This document shows, piece by piece, positions 52,465-60,704 of a stretch of 64,000 bases of DNA. Below the pieces are notes generated by a model that was given only the letters and a program-made list of their open reading frames with translations, was not told the origin of the DNA and ran no database searches. Numbering within the stretch: position 1 is the stretch's first letter; each line of letters opens with the position of its first letter. Source of the stretch: a filamentous cyanobacterium ESFC-1. GTDB taxonomy: Bacteria > Cyanobacteriota > Cyanobacteriia > Cyanobacteriales > Spirulinaceae. The DNA is taken from the NCBI GenBank assembly GCA_000380225.1, contig KB904821.1, positions 4,039,795 to 4,103,794 on the forward strand, read 5' to 3'. The translations under genes and the position numbers were made by a program.

Positions 52465-52870
52465 TTTCTCGATTTTTACTTACGCCAGAACCCCGGTTTC
52501 TTATTTGCTGACACAATACAGTTAGAATTTTACGCCAGAAACCGGGGTTCTTAATCCTCACGATTCAAATGGATTTGATCTAACTATTTTCTGGCGAAAG
52601 TCACACCAGTAGTGGCACGTTACACTTCGTTAATGCACCGACTTAATACTGACCAAAGACATAAGTATGTGAGATAATTTAGACAGTTCTAAAATCGAAT
52701 AAGTCCGTTCTCTAGAGAAATTATTGAGTTCAGTTTAGCAGTTTAAATCCCCTAACACCAGTATTTCGTAGTAAAAGCCACTTAACTGCCCTAAAAGTAA
52801 CGAAATACAGACATTTCTCTAAAATATACCAAAATAATGCTCAGAGACAACAAATTTATCTCTAAGACTT
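52465..52870. other. 406-bp intergenic region
   Basis: Begins with the R5 palindrome (52487-52551) and is otherwise AT-rich. It should contain the promoter of the three-gene membrane operon, but I cannot place boxes. Confidence 0.45.
52487..52551 (+). repeat. Palindromic repeat family R5, copy 3
   Basis: 65 bp with arms AGAACCCCGGTTTCT and AGAAACCGGGGTTCT, 23 bp past the ATPase stop. It pairs with copies at 45230 and, in compact form, 18407. Confidence 0.8.
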
Positions 52871-53290
52871 ATGGAATCCACAAATTCTATTTTTTCCTTG
52901 CTCAAAATCCTCAAACGTTACAAGTCAGAAATTATTAGCATCTTTCTTGTTTCAACATTTGGAATAATTCTGACAGTCCACACCCTGAAAATTCAACATT
53001 CCTGCGAACCTCTACTCAAGTGGGTAGATATGTCTGAAAGAGGGTGCAAATCTCCCTTTTTTAAACCTCCTGATTGGTTGAAAAAATCTAGTATTCCTGC
53101 ACCTCATCTACCCTCAGTCAAGCTTCCTGAAGCCCCCAAGCTTTCTTTACCTTCTGTAAAATTACCAGAATTACCGGAAGTTTCGCTACCATCAGTTAAG
53201 CTCCCAAATCTTCCCAAACTGCCCAATTTCAACCAAGAATCTGATTCTTCAGAAGAATCCTTATCTAAAGAGCAAGAAAATCAAGAATAA
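52871..53290 (+). CDS. Single-pass membrane protein with Leu-Pro repeat stalk
   Basis: A 139-residue protein. One membrane helix (EIISIFLVSTFGIILTVHTL) is near residues 20-40. Two cysteines at about 46 and 59 lie just outside the membrane (HSCEPLLKWVDMSERGCKSP). Residues about 75-120 are made of three LPSVKLPE-type 13-residue repeats, with LP steps that would give an extended stalk. The tail is Ser/Glu-rich. I know no family. First gene of a likely operon with the next two genes (102 and 15 bp gaps). Confidence 0.65.
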   Translation: MESTNSIFSLLKILKRYKSEIISIFLVSTFGIILTVHTLKIQHSCEPLLKWVDMSERGCKSPFFKPPDWLKKSSIPAPHLPSVKLPEAPKLSLPSVKLPELPEVSLPSVKLPNLPKLPNFNQESDSSEESLSKEQENQE

Positions 53291-53392
53291 TGGCTTCAAT
53301 TTAGCTATTCAGTTTTACAAGTCAACTGCGAGAAAAAATAATTGAATTGAGTTGGCAAAGATTACACGCAAATCTAAATACAAGGTAAAATT

Positions 53393-53821
53393 ATGGACGA
53401 ACAATCAAGTAACAATACACTCAGTAATAATACTGAAAATCTATCAAGCGAATCTTCAGAAACTGCAAGCATAACAACCGAAAACTCAGAAAATGATATT
53501 AATATTTTCAATTTCACTCATCTCCAAGAGACACTTGAACAATGGCTTGTCGATCTTCCGGTTGTGATTCGACGGACTATTGGTACAGGTTTTGCAGCGT
53601 TAGTTTATGGTGGTGTTGTTATTTTACTTATTCAATTAAGCACTATAACTCACCGTTTTATTTCAGTCATTCCTCAAACACCAGACTTCCTGGCTTTTGG
53701 TACCGGGGGATTAGTTTTAGCAGCTTTAGCAATGATGGGAACGCCTTTATTAGTTGCAGGGATCGGTGGAACAGCAACTTGGCTATTTTTTGAAGGAATC
53801 CTTTACTATTTTGTGCAATAG
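53393..53821 (+). CDS. Membrane protein with Ser/Asn-rich N-terminus
   Basis: A 142-residue protein. The first 45 residues are rich in Ser, Asn, Thr and Glu and probably disordered. Two or three membrane segments follow (TGFAALVYGGVVILLIQLST, FGTGGLVLAALAMMGTPLLV, IGGTATWLFFEGILYYFVQ). No family recognised. It lies 15 bp before the ABC fusion gene and could be part of that exporter. Confidence 0.65.
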   Translation: MDEQSSNNTLSNNTENLSSESSETASITTENSENDINIFNFTHLQETLEQWLVDLPVVIRRTIGTGFAALVYGGVVILLIQLSTITHRFISVIPQTPDFLAFGTGGLVLAALAMMGTPLLVAGIGGTATWLFFEGILYYFVQ

Positions 53822-53836
53822 AGTAGAGTAATAATT

Positions 53837-55276
53837 ATGGTACTCATTGAAGTCAAGCAGGTAACCAAAAGTTTTTCAGAGAGGTTATTTAAACAAAAAA
53901 CTGTCCTTCAAGATATTAATTTAACCGTTAACCCAGGAGACTTTGTTGTTTTACGCGGTGCTAATGGTGCTGGTAAAAGTACCTTGCTCAAAATAATCCT
54001 GGGTTTGCAAGAACCCGATTCGGGAGAAGTCAAACTCTTTGGTAAATCACCAAAATCTCCATCTTCTAAACTGCAAATTGGCACTGTTTTTCAAGAAGTT
54101 ACACCGCCGAATGAATTGACGGTTCGGGAAATTTTAGATTTAGTCAGAAGTTACTATCCAGATGCAGTTCCTACTCAAGAAAGCCTAGAGAAATTTGGCT
54201 TAGTTGACAAACAAAACGCTTTTCCTTTTGACTTAGCAGGAGGACAAAAGCAGCGTCTTTATTTTGCTTTAGCTCTTATTGGCAAACCGAAACTTCTAGT
54301 GTTAGATGAACCGACAAAAAACTTAGATTTAGAAGGACAAGAAGCATTTTGGCAAGAAATAGCAATATGTCGGGATGAAGGCGTTACTATTTTGATGGTA
54401 ACTCATGTTAGGTCAGAACAAGATGAGTTACAAAATTTAGCTACTCATATTATTACTGTGGCAGATGGCACCTTAACTTACGATAAGCAACCCGACAAAC
54501 TTGATAATTTCCCTACTCCAGTATTTGAAGAATATCGATCTGCTAATATTTTTAAGATTCTAGGACAACAAATTTGGGCAGAAATTTTGCAATTGTATCG
54601 GAAGCCTTTATATTTAATGGGTACATTACTCCTTTCAGGAGGATTAGCCGCATTAATTCCTAACTCGTTTCAAAATAAAGTCGAACTTCTGTTGCTATTT
54701 GTTTATATAAGTGCTGTTAGTTTTATTCTGTTTTCAGTAGATCGCTTAGGAAAGCAAATTGCTTTAGAAAGAGTTGAAGGATGGTTAAAGCTTGTAAAAG
54801 TTACCCCTTTACCGCCAGGGATTTATATCCTTGCAAAATTATTCGTTACGATGTTAATTTTGCTATTGAGCTTTATTACTATTTTCGGGATTGGAATTTT
54901 TACTTATGATTTAGAAATAGCGCCTTTCGCTTTGCTACAGGTTGCGGTTGAGCTACTATTAGGAGTAATTCCTTTCGCCCTACTTGGGATTGCTTTGGGT
55001 TATATCATACCGCCAAAATCTGTAGATTCTATTGCAGGTATTATTATAATTATTGGTCTGTTCTCTGCTGGGAGTTTTCCTGTTAAAGAGTTGAGCTTTC
55101 TACAAGACTTTTTTGTGATTTCTCCTTTCTTTCACTACCAAAGACTTGTCCAGTTTATTGGTCAAATTGGTGACGATAATCAAGTTTTACTTCACATACT
55201 TTGGCTAGTTTTCTATAGTATCGTCGCTAGCGCGATCGCGCAGTATGCCTACCAACGCGATCGCTTGTCTCAGTAG
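53837..55276 (+). CDS. ABC exporter: ATPase fused to an ABC-2-type permease
   Basis: A 479-residue fusion. ATPase residues 1-230: Walker A GANGAGKST (41-49), signature LAGGQKQR (133-140, Ala in place of the usual Ser), Walker B LLVLDEPT (153-160), and switch His in MVTHVRSEQ. From about 255 the sequence forms six membrane segments (LYLMGTLLLSGGLAALIPNS, FVTMLILLLSFITIFGIGIF, IAGIIIIIGLFSAGSFPVKE) with the ERVEGWLKLVKVTPLPPGIY cytoplasmic loop typical of ABC-2 permeases. A half-transporter with C-terminal permease would act as a dimer. The substrate is unknown; the two small membrane genes upstream may be accessory. Confidence 0.85.
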   Translation: MVLIEVKQVTKSFSERLFKQKTVLQDINLTVNPGDFVVLRGANGAGKSTLLKIILGLQEPDSGEVKLFGKSPKSPSSKLQIGTVFQEVTPPNELTVREILDLVRSYYPDAVPTQESLEKFGLVDKQNAFPFDLAGGQKQRLYFALALIGKPKLLVLDEPTKNLDLEGQEAFWQEIAICRDEGVTILMVTHVRSEQDELQNLATHIITVADGTLTYDKQPDKLDNFPTPVFEEYRSANIFKILGQQIWAEILQLYRKPLYLMGTLLLSGGLAALIPNSFQNKVELLLLFVYISAVSFILFSVDRLGKQIALERVEGWLKLVKVTPLPPGIYILAKLFVTMLILLLSFITIFGIGIFTYDLEIAPFALLQVAVELLLGVIPFALLGIALGYIIPPKSVDSIAGIIIIIGLFSAGSFPVKELSFLQDFFVISPFFHYQRLVQFIGQIGDDNQVLLHILWLVFYSIVASAIAQYAYQRDRLSQ

Positions 55277-55284
55277 TGACTCTT

Positions 55285-55578
55285 TCAATTACTCTCTGAA
55301 CCCGTAAATTGACGAACTTGCTCTAAAGTTAAATCTAAAGCTACAGCAATTTGTTCAACTGTTAAACCCAAAGCTTGCAGACGCGGGATGGCTTCAAATT
55401 TGCTTTCGAGTTTACCCTCAAGCTTGCCTTCAGCCAAACCTTCTTCTTTGGCTTCTTGCCAAACTCTCGTTTGTCGTAAATCATTTAAACCAAACATTCT
55501 CTCTAACTCCTCGCGACTAATTTGAGGTAATTTGTAGACTAAAATTCGCTCGATTAATTCTAAAAGATAGCGCTAAGG
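55285..55578 (-). pseudogene. Duplicated 3' fragment of the Rpn/DUF2887 gene
   Basis: The 292 bp from about 55286 repeat the 3' end of the next gene (from 55594), including ILVYKLPQISREELERMFGL, VWQEAKEEGLAEGKLEGKLE and the end VRQFTGSESN. The catalytic part is missing and the frame has a new 5' flank. A 70-residue product from the internal ATG at 55497 is possible but has only the tail helices. Confidence 0.88.
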
Positions 55579-55592
55579 TTAGAATGAATCTA

Positions 55593-56408
55593 TCAATTAC
55601 TCTCTGAACCCGTAAATTGACGAACTTGCTCTAAAGTTAAATCTAAAGCCACAGCAATTTGTTCAACCGTTAAACCCAAAGCTTGCAAACGCGGGATGGC
55701 TTCAAATTTGCTTGAGAGTTTACCCTCAGCTAAACCCTCAAGCTTGCCTTCAGCCAAACCTTCTTCCTTGGCTTCTTGCCAAACTCTCGTTTGTCGTAAA
55801 TCATTTAAACCAAACATTCTCTCTAACTCCTCGCGACTAATTTGAGGTAATTTGTAGACTAAAATTCGCTCAATTAATTCTAAAAGATCGCGCTGTTGGG
55901 GCGATTCTACTTCTACTTTAACCCGTTCGATCAGTTCTTGTCCCTGAGAAATTGCGCTCTCTCGGTCAGCGATAATGAGCGCAACTGTCGCTAATCTGGG
56001 GGAATTTCGGGACATTTCCCCCAATTCATCCAAGTAAATGCGTTGGATTCGTCCAGAATCAAACATTTCTTGGTAGCGGTCAATGGGACTATTATCAATG
56101 CGACGATTGGGGAAGATTGCCACTCCCAACCAATTATTACTCAGATCGCTTTGATTGAGATAAAGCAAGCTTTCGGTAATAAAGCGAGAGTAAAATTCAG
56201 GATCGGGTTGAAACTGAACTTCTGCAAAATAAAAAGGCGCATCGGGACGTAGGGGCAGAAATACGCCGTCAATGCGAAAGGAAAGTTGTTTGATTTCTAC
56301 GGAGTCAAAGCGATAATTTTGGGCAAGGGTAGGAGAAAGATTGATGAGTTCAAAGAAGATTTGGGGGAAGGTTTGAAAGAGACGATAAAAGATGGTGTCA
56401 GTTTTCAA
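55593..56408 (-). CDS. Rpn-family PD-(D/E)XK nuclease, DUF2887
   Basis: A 271-residue protein. The start is taken as TTG at 56406-56408 because it gives LKTDTIFYRLFQTFPQIFFE, the usual start of DUF2887 proteins; a TTG further upstream (56459) is also in frame. The nuclease residues are in SFRIDGVFLPL and FYFAEVQFQPD (the D and ExQ of PD-(D/E)XK). The C-terminal GLAEGKLEGLAEGKL repeat and TVEQIAVALDLTLEQVRQFT helices are typical. Rpn proteins are recombination-promoting nucleases, many of which are highly copied in cyanobacteria. Genomic role unknown. Confidence 0.85.
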   Translation of the reverse strand: MKTDTIFYRLFQTFPQIFFELINLSPTLAQNYRFDSVEIKQLSFRIDGVFLPLRPDAPFYFAEVQFQPDPEFYSRFITESLLYLNQSDLSNNWLGVAIFPNRRIDNSPIDRYQEMFDSGRIQRIYLDELGEMSRNSPRLATVALIIADRESAISQGQELIERVKVEVESPQQRDLLELIERILVYKLPQISREELERMFGLNDLRQTRVWQEAKEEGLAEGKLEGLAEGKLSSKFEAIPRLQALGLTVEQIAVALDLTLEQVRQFTGSESN

Positions 56409-56475
56409 GATGCTTGGGAATCCTGATGTTACATTCTTCTTTGAAATTATAATCAACAAATAACCCCTTGTGTGC

Positions 56476-57243
56476 CTAAGCCACCTGCGGCCCTAGTAAA
56501 GACTCCAACTGATTCATACCCTTATTGAGATGACGAGTCACAGTCATCGGGCTAATACCGATAGATTGGGCGGCATCTTTGCGAGAATATTCTCGTAGAT
56601 AGACGAGATCGACGGCGGTTTGGGTTCTTTCTTCGAGTTGGCTTAAGGCCCCGTGGATTTGCAGGCGATGTTCTTGTAGGGATTGACGGTCTTGCTCTTT
56701 GGTGTCTGTAATGGTGTCAGCGAGGGTTAGAGCGTCTTCTTTGTAGGAGTTAACTTTGGCATCTAAACTGAGAAGGCGGCGGTTTTCGGTGGCCAGTAGG
56801 CAATCGCGCCATTCTTGCCAAGAAACACCGAGGGCTTCGGCCACTTCCGTTTCGCAGACGGGCCGACCGAGTTCATCGGTTAAGGTTTTCCGAACTTTGC
56901 GACCTTTGGAATAGAGTTCTTGCCAACGTCTAGGGATTCTCAGTACACTGCTTTTATCCCGGAGGTAGTGCAGCATCTCGCCGCGAATGTAGGGTAGGGC
57001 AAAGGAACTAAAAGCAGTGCCTTGGTGGGGGTCGAAGCGCTCTATGGCGCGAATTAAACCGAGATAACCCGTTTGTTCTAGATCGTCGTAGGGTTCAGGA
57101 CATTGCTGGCTAACCTGATGGGCTACTTTTCGGACTAACCCTAAGTTGAGTTTGACAATTTTATTGCGTAATTCTAGGGTTGGGGTGCGATTATAAGCAA
57201 CGAGGAGTTCGATTCCTTTGGCTCGTAGCGATTGAGTAACCAT
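56476..57243 (-). CDS. sigF: RNA polymerase sigma factor, SigF type (group 3)
   Basis: A 255-residue sigma-70 family protein without region 1. Region 2 has GLVRKVAHQVSQQCPEPYDD, LEQTGYLGLIRAIERFDP and GTAFSSFALPYIRGEMLHYL followed by RDK. Region 3 has IPRRWQELYSKGRKVRKTLT. Region 4 has LREYSRKDAAQSIGISPMTV. The ALPYIRGEMLHYLRD form is that of SigF/SigB-like factors; cyanobacterial SigF controls pilus and motility genes in Synechocystis. No anti-sigma factor is adjacent. Length is that of the family. Confidence 0.9.
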   Translation of the reverse strand: MVTQSLRAKGIELLVAYNRTPTLELRNKIVKLNLGLVRKVAHQVSQQCPEPYDDLEQTGYLGLIRAIERFDPHQGTAFSSFALPYIRGEMLHYLRDKSSVLRIPRRWQELYSKGRKVRKTLTDELGRPVCETEVAEALGVSWQEWRDCLLATENRRLLSLDAKVNSYKEDALTLADTITDTKEQDRQSLQEHRLQIHGALSQLEERTQTAVDLVYLREYSRKDAAQSIGISPMTVTRHLNKGMNQLESLLGPQVA

Positions 57244-57357
57244 AATTTTAACGTCGTAGAAACTGGCAAGGGTTCAAAGTCAACACAGAGCATCCCTTTA
57301 CTTTCATTGTCTTGGGGAAGTCTGCCCATCGCCATCGTTATTCCACGGAAATCTAAA

Positions 57358-57404
57358 CACCCCCCTCTTTAACTGTGCGTGGATATACGCAGTTTAGGTG
57401 GGGG
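57358..57404. promoter_or_regulatory. Long inverted repeat between sigF and the CDR-like gene
   Basis: CACCCCCC...AACTG(TG)CGT pairs with ACGCAGTT...GGTGGGGG around GGATAT. The hairpin lies in the shared 5' region of two divergent genes, so it is not a simple terminator. It may be a regulator site or a dispersed palindrome. Confidence 0.5.
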
Positions 57405-57510
57405 CGATCGCGTCTCGCCAGAAAAAGTTAAAAAATTAGCGCATTTTCGCCAATCCCTCTGCTTTTTCCTTTAAACCTAGAAAGAGACAAAACTCAAGCG
57501 AGGAAAAGCG

Positions 57511-59169
57511 ATGACCCAAAAACGAATTTTGATTGTCGGTGGTGTCGCGGGGGGCGCGTCTTGTGCAGCGCGATCGCGCCGTTTATGCGAAGATGCAGAA
57601 ATTATTATTTTCGATCGCGGGCCGTTTGTTTCCTTTGCGAATTGCGGCTTACCCTACTATGTGGGGGATGTGATTACAGACGAGAAGAAACTCCTAGTCG
57701 CCAATACGGACTTGTTTAAACAACGCTTCAATATCGAAGTCCGTTTGCTGAATGAAGTATTAAGTATTGACCGGGAAAATCGCCAAATTACGGTCAAAGA
57801 TTTAGAAAAGGACAAAGTATATACCGAAAGCTACGACGCGCTCGTATTATCGCCGGGGGCTTCCCCGATTCGTCCACCTTTACCGGGGATCGATTTACCG
57901 GGGATTTTCGCCTTACGCACGATCCCCGATAGTCGCCGCATTCGGGCTTGGATTCAAGAACACCAAGTCCAGCAAGCGGTAATTGTTGGCGGTGGCTTTA
58001 TTGGCTTGGAAATGACGGAAAACTTGGTACATCGAGGCATTTCCGTGACCCTATTGGAACGTTTACCCCAAGTGATGCCGCCCCTTGACCCGGAAATGGT
58101 GGTTCCGATTTACGATCGCCTCAAAAGTCACGGCGTACAGGTGAATTTGGGGGATGGGGTGACTCGGTTTGAAGCGGAGGGCGATCGCCTCCAAATTACG
58201 ACGGAATCCGGGCAGCAATATGGAGCAGATTTAGTAATATTAGCGATTGGGGTACGACCTGAAACGAAACTCGCCCAGGATGCCGGGTTAGACTTGGGCG
58301 ATCGCGGCGGTTTCCGAGTCAACGAACAAATGCAAACCAACGATCCCCATATATGGGCCGTGGGGGATGCGGTGGAAGTGCAAGATTATGTGACCGGAGA
58401 ATGGACGCTGATCCCCCTGGCAGGGCCAGCCAATCGTCAAGGTAGAATTGCCGCCGACGCGATCGCGGGTCGAGATATGAAGTTTCGTGGCGTACAGGGA
58501 ACTTCGGTTTGCGGTATTTTCGATTTAGTGGTTGCCAGTACCGGGGCCAGTGAAAAGACCCTCAAACGTCTTAACATTCCTTATGAGAAGATATATCTCC
58601 ATCCAGGGCATCATGTGGGCTATTTTCCCGGCGCAAAACCCATTGACATGAAATTACTCTTTTCCCCGGATGATGGGCGCATCCTGGGCGCACAAGCGGC
58701 GGGATCGCAAGGGGTCGAGAAGCGCATCGATGTGATTGCAATGGCACTTCAGCGCCACGCCACGGTGTTTGACCTCGAAGAAGCAGAGTTATGTTATGCG
58801 CCGCAGTTTGGGGCGGCTAAAGACCCGGTAAACTTCGCAGGGGCGATCGCGGCCAATCATTTACGGGGTGATGCCCCGGTGGTACAGTGGGATGCGGTAG
58901 ATTGGGATCGCGGCTTCTTACTGGATGTGCGCGAAAAAGGCGAGTTTGAAGCGGGTTATGTTTCCGGGGCGATTAATATTCCTCTGGGACAGTTGCGAGA
59001 TCGCCTGGAGGAATTGCCCCAAGACCGAGATATTTACGTTTATTGCCAAGTGGGGCAACGGGCTTATTATGCAACGCGAGCGTTACGCTTAAATCATTAT
59101 CCGGCGTTTAACTTAACAGGCGGGTTTAAAACCCACAATTCGGTCAAAAATGCCGAAAATACAGTTTGA
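57511..59169 (+). CDS. CoA-disulfide reductase-like flavoprotein with rhodanese domain
   Basis: A 552-residue two-domain enzyme. FAD site RILIVGGVAGGASCAARSRR; redox-active Cys45 in FANCGLPYYVGD; NAD(P) site AVIVGGGFIGLEMTENLV; second FAD site IWAVGDAVEVQDYVTG. The C-terminal rhodanese domain (from about 455) has FLLDVREKGEFEAGY and an active Cys512 in YVYCQVGQRAYY. CoADR-RHD proteins reduce CoA disulfides, persulfides or polysulfides with NAD(P)H. A single conserved Cys and the fused rhodanese point to persulfide chemistry. It is divergent from sigF with a long inverted repeat between. The rhodanese loop and both flavin motifs appear intact. Confidence 0.9.
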   Translation: MTQKRILIVGGVAGGASCAARSRRLCEDAEIIIFDRGPFVSFANCGLPYYVGDVITDEKKLLVANTDLFKQRFNIEVRLLNEVLSIDRENRQITVKDLEKDKVYTESYDALVLSPGASPIRPPLPGIDLPGIFALRTIPDSRRIRAWIQEHQVQQAVIVGGGFIGLEMTENLVHRGISVTLLERLPQVMPPLDPEMVVPIYDRLKSHGVQVNLGDGVTRFEAEGDRLQITTESGQQYGADLVILAIGVRPETKLAQDAGLDLGDRGGFRVNEQMQTNDPHIWAVGDAVEVQDYVTGEWTLIPLAGPANRQGRIAADAIAGRDMKFRGVQGTSVCGIFDLVVASTGASEKTLKRLNIPYEKIYLHPGHHVGYFPGAKPIDMKLLFSPDDGRILGAQAAGSQGVEKRIDVIAMALQRHATVFDLEEAELCYAPQFGAAKDPVNFAGAIAANHLRGDAPVVQWDAVDWDRGFLLDVREKGEFEAGYVSGAINIPLGQLRDRLEELPQDRDIYVYCQVGQRAYYATRALRLNHYPAFNLTGGFKTHNSVKNAENTV

Positions 59170-59187
59170 AACCCGCGTGTTATTGTA

Positions 59188-59415
59188 TTATTCTTGACGG
59201 TCTAACTTCGGTCGTGCCGGTAGCCGTTTTTGAGCGTGCCACCGTAGCGATCGCCCCCCTTGGCGTAATTCCTGACTCGAATCAGCAATGATCCCATTAA
59301 GGCGATCGCTGAAACCGACCGTTGGACTACGATTGCTGTAGCTGGCGATCGCGATCAAGGCCAGAGTCAGGGCGATCGCGTGGAACAAAGAAGACTGCTT
59401 TGAGATATTAGACAT
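59188..59415 (-). CDS. Small exported or membrane-anchored hypothetical protein
   Basis: A 75-residue protein with an N-terminal hydrophobic segment (LFHAIALTLALIAIASYSNR) and a basic tail (RWHAQKRLPARPKL). GAGGAG lies 9 bp before the ATG, supporting translation. It converges on the CDR-like gene with an 18-bp gap. No family recognised. Confidence 0.6.
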   Translation of the reverse strand: MSNISKQSSLFHAIALTLALIAIASYSNRSPTVGFSDRLNGIIADSSQELRQGGRSLRWHAQKRLPARPKLDRQE

Positions 59416-59567
59416 GGCATAAAACTCCTCACACTTGACATACCAACAGTTTGGGTGAACTTAATTCCCGATTGTTAGTTTGTCGATTTATTCCACTTAA
59501 CCCCAGATCGGACATTCAATCGGTAAAATAAGTTTCGCTTCCTCAAAAAAGTTTTAGGAGATGGCGT

Positions 59568-59876
59568 ATGCCCCAAGCTGTTGCTGTTATTGAAACGTTA
59601 GGCTTTCCTGCGATTCTCGCTGCGGCGGATGCTATGGTGAAAGCGGGTCGAGTTACCCTGGTTTGGTTTGACAAAGCCGAGAGTGGCCGTTTTGTCGTAG
59701 CAATTCGCGGCTATGTGGGTGAAGTCAAACGCGCTCACGAAGCGGGCATCGAGGCAGGAGAAAAAACCTATGGGGGTCAAGTTATCACCCACTATATCGT
59801 TCCCAACCCGCCAGAGAATGTGATCTCGGTCTTACCCCTCGATTACACCGAAACGGTCGAACCTTGGCGATACTAG
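59568..59876 (+). CDS. ccmK3: Carboxysome shell hexamer protein, CcmK3 type
   Basis: A 102-residue single BMC domain: MPQAVAVIETLGFPAILAAA, DAMVKAGRVTLVWFDKAESG, RFVVAIRGYVGEVKRAHEAG, and HYIVPNPPENVISVLPLDYT. The MPQAV start, the E-SGRFVVAIRG stretch and the NPPENV end are those of CcmK3 in Synechocystis rather than the major shell proteins CcmK1/2. CcmK3 is thought to form mixed hexamers with CcmK4. AGGAG lies upstream. It is 302 bp before the CcmK4-type gene, away from any main ccm operon in this window. Confidence 0.9.
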   Translation: MPQAVAVIETLGFPAILAAADAMVKAGRVTLVWFDKAESGRFVVAIRGYVGEVKRAHEAGIEAGEKTYGGQVITHYIVPNPPENVISVLPLDYTETVEPWRY

Positions 59877-60178
59877 GAATAGAGGGCGCGATCGCTTTTT
59901 TACAGCAAAGTAAAGTTTCTTTACAATTCCGCTTGTGGCACTTCCCCGAAAAGAAACAAGAAATTGCGACAAAGACTCGTACAATAAATTGTGAATTACG
60001 TTTATTGTGAACTGCTGGTTAACCCCTGTATTTTGTAGGCCACTTTGCCATAGACCATAGGGAGATTAAAAAAACTGGGCTTAGTCTCGTCTCGCTCAAG
60101 CTTGCGGTGATTCACATTAAGCGCGAATATCGACCCGTATTATTAACTAAATCAACTCGAAACTCAGGAGAAATTATT
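59877..60178 (+). other. 302-bp gap between ccmK3 and ccmK4
   Basis: No gene seen. A long AT-rich stretch leads to the ccmK4 ribosome-binding site (AGGAG at about 60165). There is no strong hairpin, so read-through from ccmK3 is possible. Confidence 0.4.
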
Positions 60179-60532
60179 ATGCCCGCAGCCGTCGGAGCGC
60201 TTGAAACAAAAGGATTTCCCGGTGTCTTGGCCGCCGCCGATGCCATGGTCAAAGCTGGCCGCGTCACCCTGGTTGGCTACATTCGCGTTGGTAGCGCCCG
60301 CTTTACCGTCAATATTCGTGGTGATGTGTCCGAAGTCAAAGCTGCAATGGATGCTGGAATTGCCGCCGTTGAAAACGCTTATGGCGGTGTTTTAGAATCC
60401 TGGGTAATTATTCCCCGTCCCCACGAAAATGTTGTGGCGGTTTTACCCATCGATTACAACGATGATGTGGAAATTTTCCGCGATTCCGTCGAACAACCGC
60501 GACTAATTGGGGGGAATGGTTCGACTCGCTAA
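60179..60532 (+). CDS. ccmK4: Carboxysome shell hexamer protein, CcmK4 type
   Basis: A 117-residue single BMC domain from the ATG at 60179 (AGGAG 9 bp upstream); a longer frame from 60107 adds a tail unlike the family. Motifs: VGALETKGFPGVLAAADAMV, KAGRVTLVGYIRVGSARFTV, NIRGDVSEVKAAMDAGIAAV, and IIPRPHENVVAVLPIDY. The RPHEN turn and the acidic and basic tail (DSVEQPRLIGGNGSTR) are CcmK4-like. It pairs with CcmK3 in a satellite shell locus, which is the common arrangement in beta-cyanobacteria. Confidence 0.9.
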   Translation: MPAAVGALETKGFPGVLAAADAMVKAGRVTLVGYIRVGSARFTVNIRGDVSEVKAAMDAGIAAVENAYGGVLESWVIIPRPHENVVAVLPIDYNDDVEIFRDSVEQPRLIGGNGSTR

Positions 60533-60704
60533 TGCCCTTCTCGATTCGTTTCTAGGGCTGCACCGATCGCCATAAATGCTTTAAACCCCACGCGGTCAGG
60601 AGTTGGGGTGGTTTTGTGACGTTGGGGGAGGGATTGGCACAAAGCGAGAGTCACGGGACTTGCCCCTACAGTCAATTCAATTTATCGCCATACATCAAAA
60701 TCTA

